Assembly: GCF_000832065.1 (NCBI RefSeq)
Contig: NZ_JXQM01000008.1
Location: forward strand, 124,001-188,000
DNA: 64,000 bases
Direction: 5' to 3'
Source: Nitrosospira sp. NpAV
GTDB lineage: Bacteria > Pseudomonadota > Gammaproteobacteria > Burkholderiales > Nitrosomonadaceae
Shown: in pieces, positions 46,341 through 56,768 of the stretch
Numbering within the stretch: the first letter of the stretch is position 1
How the letters are laid out: every line of letters starts with the position of its first letter
Notes under the pieces: generated by a model
Told to the model about the DNA's origin: nothing
What the model saw: the letters and a program-made list of their open reading frames with translations, nothing else
The model's database searches: none
Program-made: the position numbers and the translations under genes

Positions 46341-47362
46341 GATGGGTCTTTCCTTATGAGACTATCAACGGGAAAATTTTGAATCTGACCGGATTCACGC
46401 GGCAATCCGATAATTCGCACTTCCTGCACCAACTCAATTCCGGTTTGTTCCTTCACCGCTTTTCGTACCGCAAGAATCACCATTTCGATTTCCTCAGCGG
46501 TAGCATTGCCGGTGTTCACGATAAAATTTGCATGCTTGGCCGAAACCATCGCACCGCCCCTCCGAAGACCCTTCAGCCCGCAGAACTCGATCAACCGTGC
46601 GGCATGATCGCCCGGGGGATTGCGGAACACTGATCCGGCATTGGGCAGATTCAATGGCTGAGTGGTGATACGCCTGGAGAGCAATTCCTTGATCTTTTTG
46701 CGCGATGCCGCATCTTCGCCACTCGCCAATCTGAAGCCACCTCCTACAAACCATTCCTCGCCGGAAGAATTCCCCATCTTCGGGTCCTCGATTACCATCT
46801 CCGGCTTCAACGCCACGTGCCGGTAACCTATCTCATAGTCCGCGGGCGCGCGGGCGCGCAATTCCCCCGTGCGGCTGAGTATGCGCACTTGTTCGACAAT
46901 TCCCCAGGTTTCGGCGCCATAGCACCCCGCATTCATTGCCAGCGCTCCGCCCACCGTACCGGGTATGCCCGCCAAGAATTCCGCGCCCGACAGATTGTGC
47001 ACCGCCGCGAATCGCGCGACCTTCGCACACGCCACACCCGCTCCGGCGGCAATCAACCCGCCATTCTTGTCTTGCTGCACCAGCCGTAGATCGTTGAGCC
47101 GCGCGTGCAGCACGACTACGGTGCCTCGCACGCCCCCGTCGCGCACCAGCAGATTGCTGCCAAGGCCCACCATATGCACCGGCTCATCCTCCGGCAGGCC
47201 GCGTATGAATTGAGCAAGATCGGCCAAATCGGCCGGTATATAGATACGCTCCGCTTCGCCGCCCGCGCGCCAGGAGGTATATTTCTTCATCGACTCATGC
47301 ATGCGCATCTCCCCGCGAAGGGCGCGCAACCCCTGAGTTAATTTTATTTCTGACATATCCAT
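46337..47362 (-). CDS. murB: UDP-N-acetylenolpyruvoylglucosamine reductase
   Basis: 341 residues if started at the ATG at 47362, with GGA seven to ten bases upstream. The open frame begins at a TTG (47377), and a further ATG at 47356 is also possible. FAD enzyme that reduces the enolpyruvyl group to lactyl, finishing UDP-MurNAc. FAD-binding motifs: [34 protein letters not shown], and the catalytic region with NAGSVFRNP (Ser) and EIEMV near the end. It looks like the type I form. It overlaps ddl by four bases; murC lies 76 bp upstream. Confidence 0.94.
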   Translation of the reverse strand: MDMSEIKLTQGLRALRGEMRMHESMKKYTSWRAGGEAERIYIPADLADLAQFIRGLPEDEPVHMVGLGSNLLVRDGGVRGTVVVLHARLNDLRLVQQDKNGGLIAAGAGVACAKVARFAAVHNLSGAEFLAGIPGTVGGALAMNAGCYGAETWGIVEQVRILSRTGELRARAPADYEIGYRHVALKPEMVIEDPKMGNSSGEEWFVGGGFRLASGEDAASRKKIKELLSRRITTQPLNLPNAGSVFRNPPGDHAARLIEFCGLKGLRRGGAMVSAKHANFIVNTGNATAEEIEMVILAVRKAVKEQTGIELVQEVRIIGLPRESGQIQNFPVDSLIRKDPS

Positions 47363-47438
47363 GCATGCATCCAGCAATGAGTCTCTCTTATGAAGAAACC
47401 ATGGCGCCCACTGTCCCCTTCCGCGACTGCGGGCATGC

Positions 47439-48854
47439 TCAGGCCTGCGATCCTTTCACGAGATCAGGCGCCACCGTTCCCACCGATCCCGCTCCCATCA
47501 CCAATACGACGTCATTGTCCCGCGCCACGCTATGAATGGCGGCTGGCAACTCGTCCACTGTCTCGAAAAATATCGGTTCAACCTTGCCCAGCACTCTCAG
47601 CGCACGTGCCAGCGACTTGCTGTCGGCAGCGACGATAGGCGCTTCGCCTGCCGGGTAAACCTCTGTCAACAGCAGTACATCGGTGGTGGACAGCACTTTG
47701 ACGAAATCCTCGAACAAATCGCGGGTGCGGGAATAGCGATGCGGCTGGAATGCCAATACCAGCCGGCGGTCTGGAAATGCACCACGCGCGGCCGCGATGG
47801 TGGCCGCCATTTCCACCGGATGATGACCATAATCATCGACCAGCGTAAAACTCCCCCCCTCACCTGCTTCCTCGCTGGTCAGCTTGACTTCGCCATAGCG
47901 CTGGAAACGCCGGTCCACACCTCGAAAACTGGCCAACGCCTTGATTATGGCGGTGTCTGCCACGCCCACCTCATTACACACGGCGATTGCCGCGAGCGCA
48001 TTCTGTACGTTATGCAACCCCGGCAGATTCAGCATGATCTTGAGTTTGCGGGTCTTGCCATTCAAGCCTACCAGTGCGGTAAAGTGCATCCGTCCGTCAC
48101 TATGGCGAATATCGGTGGCACGGATCTGCGCGGTATCCGATAAGCCGTAAGTGGTGATGGGTTTGGTCACATCAGACAGGATTTCACGTACATTGGCGTC
48201 GTCCACGCACAAGACTGCCATCCCGTAAAAAGGCAGGTGCCGCAAAAAATCAACGAATGCCTGCCTGAGTTTGCTGACATCGTGACCATAGGTTTCCATA
48301 TGATCGGCATCTATATTGGTCACTACCGCCAGCACCGGCTGCAAGTAGAGGAACGAAGCATCCGATTCGTCAGCCTCAACCACGATAAATTCGCCACGTC
48401 CGAGTTTGGCATGAGAACCCGCGGCTTCCAGCCTGCCGCCGATAACAAACGTCGGATCCATTTCCGCTTCCGCAAGAATGCTGGCAACCAGACTTGTGGT
48501 GGTCGTCTTGCCATGCGTACCCGCAATGGCGATTCCCTGACGCAACCTCAGCAACTCCGCCAGCATGATGGCGCGAGGCACCACCGGTACATTTCGCTCG
48601 CGCGCGGCAATCAGTTCGGGATTGTCCGGGCTGATTGCCGTAGAGGTCACAACGGCGTCCGCCGATGCGACATGATTGCTCGCATGGCCGGCATGAATAA
48701 CCGCGCCCAGTTTCTTCAGGCGCCGGGTAATGGCAGTACTGGATAAATCGGAACCGCTAACCTTGTAGCCCAGATTGAGCAGCACTTCGGCGATTCCGCT
48801 CATACCCGAGCCGCCGATGCCGACAAAATGCACATGTTTGACCTTATGTTTCAT
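47439..48854 (-). CDS. murC: UDP-N-acetylmuramate--L-alanine ligase
   Basis: 471 residues. First Mur ligase, adding L-Ala to UDP-MurNAc. N-terminal Rossmann motif [17 protein letters not shown], the ATP site [12 protein letters not shown] (about residues 112-123), the [13 protein letters not shown] motif and the C-terminal-domain phrase [12 protein letters not shown], all normal. ATG at 48854. murG lies 78 bp upstream, one of the larger gaps in this cluster. Confidence 0.97.
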   Translation of the reverse strand: MKHKVKHVHFVGIGGSGMSGIAEVLLNLGYKVSGSDLSSTAITRRLKKLGAVIHAGHASNHVASADAVVTSTAISPDNPELIAARERNVPVVPRAIMLAELLRLRQGIAIAGTHGKTTTTSLVASILAEAEMDPTFVIGGRLEAAGSHAKLGRGEFIVVEADESDASFLYLQPVLAVVTNIDADHMETYGHDVSKLRQAFVDFLRHLPFYGMAVLCVDDANVREILSDVTKPITTYGLSDTAQIRATDIRHSDGRMHFTALVGLNGKTRKLKIMLNLPGLHNVQNALAAIAVCNEVGVADTAIIKALASFRGVDRRFQRYGEVKLTSEEAGEGGSFTLVDDYGHHPVEMAATIAAARGAFPDRRLVLAFQPHRYSRTRDLFEDFVKVLSTTDVLLLTEVYPAGEAPIVAADSKSLARALRVLGKVEPIFFETVDELPAAIHSVARDNDVVLVMGAGSVGTVAPDLVKGSQA

Positions 48855-48932
48855 ACCCGGGATAGGTAAGCCGCGAGATATAAACGCGATGATTTGAAAA
48901 CGCCGGTTTTTTTCATTTTCTGAGCCTCATTC

Positions 48933-50006
48933 CTATGCTTTCTTCATTCCCATGCATGCTTCCGCCACCAGCCGGGTGGCCTCCGGTTTTGCCAGTTCGC
49001 GTGCGCTCGTCGCCATTTGTAGAAGTGTTTCGCGAGTAAACCCCATCAGTAATTCCGCCAGTCCTTGCGGGGTCAGCTCATTCTGCGGCAGCAGCACCGC
49101 CGCATTTCGATCACTCAAGAATCGCGCGTTACTTGTCTGATGATCATCTACCGCATAGGGAAAAGGCACCAGAATGCTGGCGACACCTGAAGCGGTCAGT
49201 TCGGCGATAGTAAGCGCCCCGGCACGGCAAACCACCAGATCACTATCGGCGTAACGAGCGGCCATGTTTTCAATGAACGTGACCAGTTCACCTTCCACTT
49301 CCGCTTCGGCATAATTCTTTCTTAACGCGTCCAGATGCCTTGTTCCGGCCTGATGTGTCACCAATGGGCGCAGCTTTTCAGGAATCAACTTCAACGCCTG
49401 CGGCACTACAGTATTGAGTGCCTGCGCGCCCAGGCTGCCGCCAATTACCAGCAACTTCAATTTTCCGCTGCGTGTGGCATATCTTTTGTCCGGTGCCGCC
49501 AACTGGCTGATTTCGCTGCGTACCGGGTTGCCGGAAAATACCACCTTGCTGTCGCCTCTGATTACACCGGGGAAACCCAGCAAGACTCTGTCGGCAAGTT
49601 TCGCCAATATCCTGTTGGCGAGACCAGGAACCGAGTTCTGCTCATGTATGAGCAATGGCTTATTCAGCAAGGAGGCCATCAGCCCGCCGGGGAATGCGGG
49701 ATAACCCCCCATGCCCAGTACCACGTCGGGACGCACCCGGCCTATCACCCTGGCGCTCTGCCATAACGCACGTAACAGACGTAGCGGCAGCGTGAGCCAG
49801 GTCGCAATGTTCTTCCCGCGCAAACCGGAGAAACGAATAGTCTCCATGTCATACCCCCGCTGCGGCGCCAGGGTCGTTTCCATTCCTCGCTCTGTCCCCA
49901 GCCATACCACATGCCAGCCCGCCATCCTCATGTAATCCGCCACTGCCAGCCCTGGAAACACATGCCCGCCGGTCCCTCCCGCCATGATGAGAATGGTGGG
50001 GATCAA
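48933..50006 (-). CDS. murG: Undecaprenyldiphospho-muramoylpentapeptide beta-N-acetylglucosaminyltransferase
   Basis: 357 residues if begun at the TTG at 50006, which has GGAGA seven bases upstream and puts the family start IPTILIMAGGTGGH in place. An ATG at 50057 would add 17 residues overlapping ftsW. It converts lipid I to lipid II at the inner face of the membrane. Motifs: first G-loop GGTGGHVFPGLAVA, HEQNSVPGLANR, second G-loop VIGGSLGAQALN, and the UDP-sugar motif CRAGALTIAELTASG. A TTG start could lower its synthesis rate, an inference. Confidence 0.95.
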   Translation of the reverse strand: MIPTILIMAGGTGGHVFPGLAVADYMRMAGWHVVWLGTERGMETTLAPQRGYDMETIRFSGLRGKNIATWLTLPLRLLRALWQSARVIGRVRPDVVLGMGGYPAFPGGLMASLLNKPLLIHEQNSVPGLANRILAKLADRVLLGFPGVIRGDSKVVFSGNPVRSEISQLAAPDKRYATRSGKLKLLVIGGSLGAQALNTVVPQALKLIPEKLRPLVTHQAGTRHLDALRKNYAEAEVEGELVTFIENMAARYADSDLVVCRAGALTIAELTASGVASILVPFPYAVDDHQTSNARFLSDRNAAVLLPQNELTPQGLAELLMGFTRETLLQMATSARELAKPEATRLVAEACMGMKKA

Positions 50007-50046
50007 GACAAAGTCTCCATGCCGGCCCGGCGGTGCGGCATTATTT

Positions 50047-51210
50047 TCATACCGCATACCCTTTCATCAGCTGCCGGTTTTCCCAATCCACCCGCATCAG
50101 CACCGCCAAGGCGACGCAGCTGGCGACAATACTGCTGCCGCCAAAGCTCATCAGCGGCAGAGTCAATCCCTTTGTCGGCAATACACCCATGTTCACCCCC
50201 ATGTTGATCAGGGCTTGCACGCCCAGCCATACGCCGATCCCTTGCGCCACCAGCGCGGAGTAATGACGTTCCCGTACAGCGGCCTGACGACCTATGACGA
50301 ACGCCCTTATCACCAGCAACGCAAACAGCGCTGTTACCGTCATCACGCCGATGAAGCCAAGCTCTTCCGCGATTACCGCAAGCAAAAAATCAGTGTGCGC
50401 TTCCGGCAGGTAGAAAAGTTTTTCCACGCTCCCTCCCAGGCCTACGCCCAGCCATTCACCGCGTCCGAACGCAATCAAGGCATGACTCAACTGGTAGCCT
50501 TTTCCATAGGGATCGTCCCACGGATCCATGAACCCGAAAAACCGCTGCATGCGATAAGGTTCAACCCAGATCAGCGCCAGCAGGCAGATGGCCAGAAAGC
50601 CGGTCAATCCCGCGAACAGCCTCAGGTCCATGCCTCCCAAAAATAATATCGACATCATGATGACGGTGATGACAACGAATGCTCCCAGATCCGGTTCGAG
50701 CAGCAGGAGCGGACCTACCATCAGCATAACAATCAACATCGGGAAAAAACCTTTGCGAAAACTGTTCAGGTAGGCTGCCTTGCGAATGGTATAGTTCGCG
50801 GCATAAAACACCACAAACAGCTTCATGAACTCCGACGGCTGCAAATTCACTATGAACAGCGATATCCAGCGCCGGCTGCCGTTGACCTCACGGCTCACTC
50901 CAGGAACCAGCACCAGCACCAGCAGCGCCAGTCCCAGCAAAAACAGGTGCAACGAATACTTCCGCCATGCGGACACCGGCACCTGGAATGCGATCAGCCC
51001 CGCCAGCAAACCCACTGCCAAATAAGCCCCATGCCGGACAAGAAAATAGGCAGGGTGGCCATTTGTACCCCGCCCCGCTTCGGCAATGGCGATGGAAGCT
51101 GAATAAACCATCACCAATCCCAGGCTTAGCAGCAATATCGCGGACCAGATCAGGGACTGATCGAAGTTGGGTAGACTTCTCTGGTAATTGATATCGCTCT
51201 GGTAGATCAT
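50047..51210 (-). CDS. ftsW: Peptidoglycan glycosyltransferase FtsW (SEDS family)
   Basis: 387 residues from the ATG at 51210, whose first base is the last base of the murD stop (TGATG). Longer frame starts read from murD. Ten hydrophobic helices of the SEDS fold with [38 protein letters not shown] (substrate loop) and LIAEELGF. It polymerises lipid II at the septum with FtsI (PBP3), encoded in the same cluster. The C-terminus (KGYAV) overlaps the long form of murG. Confidence 0.96.
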   Translation of the reverse strand: MIYQSDINYQRSLPNFDQSLIWSAILLLSLGLVMVYSASIAIAEAGRGTNGHPAYFLVRHGAYLAVGLLAGLIAFQVPVSAWRKYSLHLFLLGLALLVLVLVPGVSREVNGSRRWISLFIVNLQPSEFMKLFVVFYAANYTIRKAAYLNSFRKGFFPMLIVMLMVGPLLLLEPDLGAFVVITVIMMSILFLGGMDLRLFAGLTGFLAICLLALIWVEPYRMQRFFGFMDPWDDPYGKGYQLSHALIAFGRGEWLGVGLGGSVEKLFYLPEAHTDFLLAVIAEELGFIGVMTVTALFALLVIRAFVIGRQAAVRERHYSALVAQGIGVWLGVQALINMGVNMGVLPTKGLTLPLMSFGGSSIVASCVALAVLMRVDWENRQLMKGYAV

Positions 51211-52625
51211 CAGCTGGATACCGCTTTTATCGTGTCCGGCGCGCTCGTCTGCAAAGTTCTTACCGCCGCAACGAATACCTCGGCGCGGTGAACGTAATTT
51301 TTGAACATGTCGAAACTTGCACATGCCGGTGACATCAATACCGCATCTCCTTTCTGTGCCAGCGCAAAACTCCTTTGCACGGCTTCTTCCATGGTCGCCG
51401 CGTGATGCAACGGCACCCCGCGGCCATCAATCGCGCTGGCGATTCTCTTCGCATCGCGCCCGATCAGCACCACCGCGCGCGCGCGTTGTGCGACTGGCTG
51501 AGCCAATGGCGAAAAATCCTGCCCCTTGCCATCGCCGCCCGCGATCAGCACCACACCTTGCGTCATCCCGTTGAGCGCCGCCACCGTTGCGCCCACGTTG
51601 GTCCCTTTCGAGTCGTCATAGAATGTGATGCCACTGAGAGACGCCACTTTCTCCATTCGATGCGGCAGCCCCTTGAATTCGCGCAAGGCTTGCAGCAACG
51701 GGGCAAATGGCAGATCGATGGCACGGCAGAGTGCCAACGCCGCCAGCGCATTGCCCACATTGTGCAGGCCCGTGACGCCAAGCTCGCTGGTTTTCATCAA
51801 CCGGGTTTTTGCCTGCATCAGCCAGATATCTTCTCCTTCGTGGAGCAAACCGAAATCATCATCGCCAACGGGTGTATCCAGACCGAAAGTCATCTGCTTT
51901 CTGGTGGTCAACGCCATCGTGCGCACAATAGGATCATCGCGATTCAGAACTTGAACGCCGCCACGGCTGTTCTTCTGAAATATCCTTGCCTTGGCGGCGG
52001 CGTAATCGTCCATTCCCGCATAGCGATCGAAATGGTCCTCGCTTAAATTCAGCACCGTCGCCGCATCGGGATCAAGATTTCGTGTAGTTTCCAGCTGGAA
52101 ACTGGAAACCTCCAGTACCCATGCCTGCGGCTGCTTTCCCAAGTCTTCCCGCCGCATCAGCGCATCCAGCACCGCCGGGCCGATATTGCCGGCCACCTCG
52201 ACATCCCATCCCGCTTTCCTCACCATCGCGCCCGCCATGGCGGTTACCGTAGTTTTGCCGTTGGAACCGGTAATGGCGATAATTTTTGGCCGCGAAATAT
52301 TGGATTGCTCGATCGACAGGGCGAAAAGTTCCATGTCTCCCATCACGGGCACACCCTCTTTCACGGCCGCCTGCACCAGCGGCTCCGCTACTGGCACGCC
52401 GGGACTGATGGCGATAAGGTCTATACCGGCGAAGATTTCGGCTGTCAGTGCGCCACTGAATGCCCAGATGCCCGGCAAAGCCTGTTTCAACCCCTCCAAG
52501 CAGGGGGGTGCCGCGCGGCTGTCGGTCGCGCGCACGATCGCACCTCTGCGCGACAGCCATTTGGCCATGGAGAGTCCGGTTTCGCCTATTCCGAGCACCA
52601 GCGCGGTTTTGCCTCGCAAATTCAT
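51210..52625 (-). CDS. murD: UDP-N-acetylmuramoyl-L-alanine--D-glutamate ligase
   Basis: 471 residues. Adds D-Glu in the cytoplasm. N-terminal [19 protein letters not shown]-binding loop, ATP motif [23 protein letters not shown] and [11 protein letters not shown] (with the catalytic His), and C-terminal [12 protein letters not shown]. The start ATG at 52625 follows mraY by eleven bases; stop shares a base with the ftsW start. Family length. Confidence 0.97.
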   Translation of the reverse strand: MNLRGKTALVLGIGETGLSMAKWLSRRGAIVRATDSRAAPPCLEGLKQALPGIWAFSGALTAEIFAGIDLIAISPGVPVAEPLVQAAVKEGVPVMGDMELFALSIEQSNISRPKIIAITGSNGKTTVTAMAGAMVRKAGWDVEVAGNIGPAVLDALMRREDLGKQPQAWVLEVSSFQLETTRNLDPDAATVLNLSEDHFDRYAGMDDYAAAKARIFQKNSRGGVQVLNRDDPIVRTMALTTRKQMTFGLDTPVGDDDFGLLHEGEDIWLMQAKTRLMKTSELGVTGLHNVGNALAALALCRAIDLPFAPLLQALREFKGLPHRMEKVASLSGITFYDDSKGTNVGATVAALNGMTQGVVLIAGGDGKGQDFSPLAQPVAQRARAVVLIGRDAKRIASAIDGRGVPLHHAATMEEAVQRSFALAQKGDAVLMSPACASFDMFKNYVHRAEVFVAAVRTLQTSAPDTIKAVSS

Positions 52626-52636
52626 ATCAGATCGTT

Positions 52637-53722
52637 TTATCTCAACTTCAACGAAGACAATCCAAACAGCACCAGCATCATGGTGATGATCCAGAAACGC
52701 ACCACTACCTGGTTTTCCTTCCAGCCCTTCAATTCGTAGTGATGATGCAGCGGCGCCATGCGAAAAATGCGTTTACCCACCAACTTGAAGGAGGCCACCT
52801 GAAGCATTACCGACAAGGTTTCCACCACGAAGACGCCACCCATGATGACCAATACGATTTCCTGACGTACTATCACCGTCACAATGCCGAGTGCGGCACC
52901 GAGCGCGAGCGCCCCGACGTCACCCATGAACACCTCCGCCGGATAGGCGTTAAACCAGAGAAAAGCAAGCCCTGCGCCCGCCAGCGCACCGCAGAAAACG
53001 GCCAGTTCACCTGCATGGGGAATATGTGGAATGCCGAGATACTTTGCGAACACGGCGTGACCCGCCACGTAAGCAAAGATTGCCAGGGCACTGCTGATCA
53101 TCACGGTGGGCATGATCGCCAGACCATCAAGCCCGTCGGTCAAATTTACCGCGTTGCTGGTCCCTACGATGACGAAATAGGCAAGCGTCACGAATCCGGC
53201 CACGCCAAGCGGAATTGCCACTTGCTTGAAGAACGGTACAATCATGGTGGTCTGGGCAGGCAACTCGGCCGTCAACGCAAGATACAGTGCTACCGAGACA
53301 GCAATTGCCGACTGCCAGAAAAGCTTTGCGCGGGCGGAAAGGCCCTTCGGATTGCGGTATACCACCTTGCGGTAATCATCTACCCAGCCGATTATGCCGA
53401 AACCCAGTGTGGTCACAAGCACCACCCATACATAGCGATTGCTTAGATCCGCCCAAAGTAATGTGGAAATGGCAATGGATACCAATATCAGCGCACCACC
53501 CATCGTGGGCGTGCCCGCCTTAATGAGGTGACTCTGGGGGCCGTCATCACGTACCGACTGGCCGATCTTGTAAGCAGTGAGCTTACGTATCATGGCCGGT
53601 CCGATGATGAAGGAAATCACCAGAGAGGTCAGCGCCGCCAGCACCGTGCGCAAGGTAATGTAATTGAACACATTGAATACGCGAATATCCTTCGCAAGCC
53701 ATTGGGCAAGTTCTAGCAGCAT
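52637..53722 (-). CDS. mraY: Phospho-N-acetylmuramoyl-pentapeptide-transferase MraY
   Basis: 361 residues with ten membrane helices. It transfers phospho-MurNAc-pentapeptide to undecaprenyl phosphate, giving lipid I. The catalytic signatures are [15 protein letters not shown] (DD motif), [13 protein letters not shown] (second Asp) and [14 protein letters not shown], with the [10 protein letters not shown]-terminal cytoplasmic loop. ATG at 53722. A 95-bp gap separates it from murF upstream, containing no recognisable feature. Confidence 0.97.
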   Translation of the reverse strand: MLLELAQWLAKDIRVFNVFNYITLRTVLAALTSLVISFIIGPAMIRKLTAYKIGQSVRDDGPQSHLIKAGTPTMGGALILVSIAISTLLWADLSNRYVWVVLVTTLGFGIIGWVDDYRKVVYRNPKGLSARAKLFWQSAIAVSVALYLALTAELPAQTTMIVPFFKQVAIPLGVAGFVTLAYFVIVGTSNAVNLTDGLDGLAIMPTVMISSALAIFAYVAGHAVFAKYLGIPHIPHAGELAVFCGALAGAGLAFLWFNAYPAEVFMGDVGALALGAALGIVTVIVRQEIVLVIMGGVFVVETLSVMLQVASFKLVGKRIFRMAPLHHHYELKGWKENQVVVRFWIITMMLVLFGLSSLKLR

Positions 53723-53817
53723 GGCAGTCCTCTGGACAAGACTTTATCTTTCGGAACTTGCAGGCTGGCAAATCGGATCAGCTTATTCATGACTCCCACA
53801 TGATTGAAATTCGTAAT

Positions 53818-55194
53818 TCATAATTCGAACTGCTTGACCACCCGCTCCATTTGCATAAAGCGCGATCCCTTTATCAGAAACGTCACATCGGCTGCCAGTT
53901 GGCTCTTTACCTCCGCCAGCAGTTGCTCGATCTTTTCGAAATGCCTTGCCCCGGGGCCGAATTTCGCTACCGTATAGGCGCTCAGTTCACCCAGCGCAAA
54001 TAATCCGTCGATTCCTGCACGACGCGCCTCCTCACCGATGCGCTCGTGAAAGTCTCTGGCGTTTTCCCCTAGCTCGCCCATATCGCCAAGCACCAGGATT
54101 TTCTTGCCCGGCGCTTTTGCCAGCACAGCCAGCGCGGCTCGCACCGATTCGGGGTTGGCGTTATAGCTGTCGTCTATCAACGTCGCATCATGCAAGCCGT
54201 GTTTTTTCTGCAAACGCCCTTTTACTCCACGGAACCCGCCGAGCCCCGATGCGATCGCTTTGGGATCAATTCCCATGGCCACCGCCACCGCCGCAGCCGC
54301 CAGCGCATTGCGCACATTGTGTTCACCTGGCACTTGCAATTCCACTTCTTCGACTCCGTCAGGCAGAATCAACGTCATACCGCTACCAAGAAAATCCAGC
54401 CGATAGCGGGCCCTCACCTTGGGTCCCCCGTCAAGACCAAAATCCACCACTTTTCTTCTACCGGCGAGTTTTCGCCATAACGGAGCATTCGGGTCATCGG
54501 CGTTGATAACGGCTATGCCGTGTTGATCGAGTCCCGAAAATATCTCACCCTTGGCGCGAGCAACCGCTTCCACCGAACCCAGCCCTTCGACATGCGCCGC
54601 CCCCGCGTTCGTTATCAACGCCACGCTGGGCTTTGTCAGCCGGGTCAAATACGCAATTTCTCCCGCATGATTCATGCCCATTTCGATCACCGCATAAACA
54701 TGATGTTCGCGCAATCGCAACAACATCAGCGGCACGCCGATATCGTTATTAAGATTGCCTTCCGTCGCCAATACCTTGTCAGGATTATCCACCCCGTCCG
54801 CCGCCCGCACTGCTCGTCGCAATATGGATGCGATCATCTCTTTTGCCGTGGTCTTGCCATTACTGCCGGTTACCGCAACCACCGGAATGCTGAAACCGTT
54901 ACGCCAGTGCGCGGCCAGTTGCCCCAATCCCTGACGGGTATCCTTCACCAGGATGAGCGGAATTCCTGTTTCCTGGCTTTCAGCCGCTGATTCCAAACAA
55001 ACCATCGCTGCGGCAGCACCCTTTTTCTTCACTTCGGCTATAAAATCATGGCCATCGAATTTCTCGCCTATCAAAGCGACAAACAGATCGCCGTGCCCCA
55101 CTGTACGGCTATCGGTACTAACGGCGGTGAAACGCACATCTTGACCGCGCCACTCTCCATGCAGCGCCCGGGCTGCTTCCCGCACCGTCATCAT
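53818..55194 (-). CDS. murF: UDP-N-acetylmuramoyl-tripeptide--D-alanyl-D-alanine ligase
   Basis: 458 residues. Adds D-Ala-D-Ala made by Ddl. ATP motif GSNGKTTAKEMIAS (about residues 110-123), EMGMNHAGEI, ALITNAGAAHVEG, and C-terminal DDSYNANPESVRAAL. ATG at 55194 overlaps the murE stop by four bases (ATGA); an adjacent ATG three bases on is equivalent. Length and motif set are normal. Confidence 0.97.
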   Translation of the reverse strand: MMTVREAARALHGEWRGQDVRFTAVSTDSRTVGHGDLFVALIGEKFDGHDFIAEVKKKGAAAAMVCLESAAESQETGIPLILVKDTRQGLGQLAAHWRNGFSIPVVAVTGSNGKTTAKEMIASILRRAVRAADGVDNPDKVLATEGNLNNDIGVPLMLLRLREHHVYAVIEMGMNHAGEIAYLTRLTKPSVALITNAGAAHVEGLGSVEAVARAKGEIFSGLDQHGIAVINADDPNAPLWRKLAGRRKVVDFGLDGGPKVRARYRLDFLGSGMTLILPDGVEEVELQVPGEHNVRNALAAAAVAVAMGIDPKAIASGLGGFRGVKGRLQKKHGLHDATLIDDSYNANPESVRAALAVLAKAPGKKILVLGDMGELGENARDFHERIGEEARRAGIDGLFALGELSAYTVAKFGPGARHFEKIEQLLAEVKSQLAADVTFLIKGSRFMQMERVVKQFEL

Positions 55195-56768
55195 GTTTGC
55201 ATGGGTAGCTTGGACAGATCCCGCAGTACTTGTCTCGCCACCTCGGCATCGTTGAACGGAAACCTTTCTCCATCTATTTCCTGATAGGTTTCATGCCCTT
55301 TTCCAGCGATCAATACTGCATCGCCCTTTTGCGCACCTTGAATCGCTTGGTGAATGGCTGTCCTCCGGTCTTGCTCGATACGATGATTGGCGCTTGCACC
55401 GGCTACGATCTGGCGGATGATCACATGGGGATCCTCCTTCCGCGGATTGTCGCTGGTGATAATGACTTCGTCGGCAAGGCGCGTCGCCACAGCACCCATT
55501 AAGGGGCGCTTGCCGCGGTCACGCTCACCTCCACAGCCAAACACGCAGATCAATTTTGCATTTGATTCTCTGTTTGTTCCGGAACGGGCACGAAGCATTT
55601 CGCGCAGTGTTGCCAGCACCTTTTCCAGGGCATCCGGCGTGTGGGCATAATCCACCACTACAAGCGGTTGATCGCCGCCCCCCATTTGCTCCATTCGTCC
55701 GGCTACAGGCCGGGCTTGCCGCAAGACGCGCACCGCTTCAGCCAGTTTGATGCCGCTGGCCAGCAACGCGGCCAGCACTCCTAACAAATTTGAAGCATTG
55801 AAGCTTCCCACTATGCTCGTTTCAAATCTCGAATACTCGGTTTCAGACCCGCTTTCAAACTCAATATCAAACTCCAATCCTTGCGGGCTTACTTTTAGAT
55901 TCCGGCCCCGTACCACCCAGAATCTTTCCGACCCCCGACCCCGCAGTGCCGGCTCGGCAAATCCATACCCGATTACCTTTGTCTCCGTGCCGGAAAGCTG
56001 TTGCGACCATTCAACACCATACGCATCATCCAGATTGAGTACGGCGTATCTGAGTCCGGGCCAATGGAACAGTCTCGCCTTGGCAGCGGCATATGTTTCC
56101 ATGCTGCCGTGATAATCCAGATGGTCTCGCGAGAGATTGGTGAACACCGCGATTGCGAATGTCGATCCGCTAATGCGCCCTTGCGCTATCCCATGCGACG
56201 ATACTTCCATTGCCACGCATTGTGCGCCGTGCAGCAAATAATCCGCCATCTTCCGGTGCAATAGAACCGCATCCGGCGTGGTGTTGGCGGTTAATTCGAG
56301 CTCACCCGGAAAACCGGCTCCCAACGTGCCGATGATTGCCGCTTTTTTTCCCAGAGCGGTCATGGCCTGAGCAATCCAATGGCTGCAAGAGGTCTTGCCA
56401 TTCGTTCCGGTAATACCGATGAGCCATAGCTTTTGCGAGGGGTGACCATAAATGTGGTCGGCAATGGCGCCCGCCCGGGCACGCAACCCGGCTATGGGTA
56501 AATTGGGCACCCGCCATGCGGGATCCCATGCGAAACCCCGGCGTTCCCATAGCACCGCATTCGCCCCCGCCGCTATCGCTTGAGGAATGAACTTGCGAGC
56601 ATCCGACTGTTCTCCGGTATATGCCAGGAAAGTATCTCCCGGCTTCACCATGCGGCTGTCCGTAACCAGGCTGCCGATCCTGACACCCAGATCTTCAAGG
56701 GCATGAAAATCAAAGCACACCTTTGAGGCCATGGATTTCGGATCTTCGAATCTGGATTCCGGTTTCAT
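55191..56768 (-). CDS. murE: UDP-N-acetylmuramoyl-L-alanyl-D-glutamate--2,6-diaminopimelate ligase
   Basis: 525 residues. The ATP motif is GTNGKTSCSHW, with NTTPDAVLLH, VAMEVSSHGIAQGR and NLSRDHLDYHGSME. The specificity motif DNPRKEDP indicates meso-diaminopimelate (DNPR), as in Gram-negatives. The N-terminal 17 residues (MKPESRFEDPKSMASK) are more than usual; an internal ATG at residue 13 could be the start, but the present ATG overlaps the ftsI stop by four bases, as elsewhere in this cluster, so I keep it. Confidence 0.96.
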   Translation of the reverse strand: MKPESRFEDPKSMASKVCFDFHALEDLGVRIGSLVTDSRMVKPGDTFLAYTGEQSDARKFIPQAIAAGANAVLWERRGFAWDPAWRVPNLPIAGLRARAGAIADHIYGHPSQKLWLIGITGTNGKTSCSHWIAQAMTALGKKAAIIGTLGAGFPGELELTANTTPDAVLLHRKMADYLLHGAQCVAMEVSSHGIAQGRISGSTFAIAVFTNLSRDHLDYHGSMETYAAAKARLFHWPGLRYAVLNLDDAYGVEWSQQLSGTETKVIGYGFAEPALRGRGSERFWVVRGRNLKVSPQGLEFDIEFESGSETEYSRFETSIVGSFNASNLLGVLAALLASGIKLAEAVRVLRQARPVAGRMEQMGGGDQPLVVVDYAHTPDALEKVLATLREMLRARSGTNRESNAKLICVFGCGGERDRGKRPLMGAVATRLADEVIITSDNPRKEDPHVIIRQIVAGASANHRIEQDRRTAIHQAIQGAQKGDAVLIAGKGHETYQEIDGERFPFNDAEVARQVLRDLSKLPMQT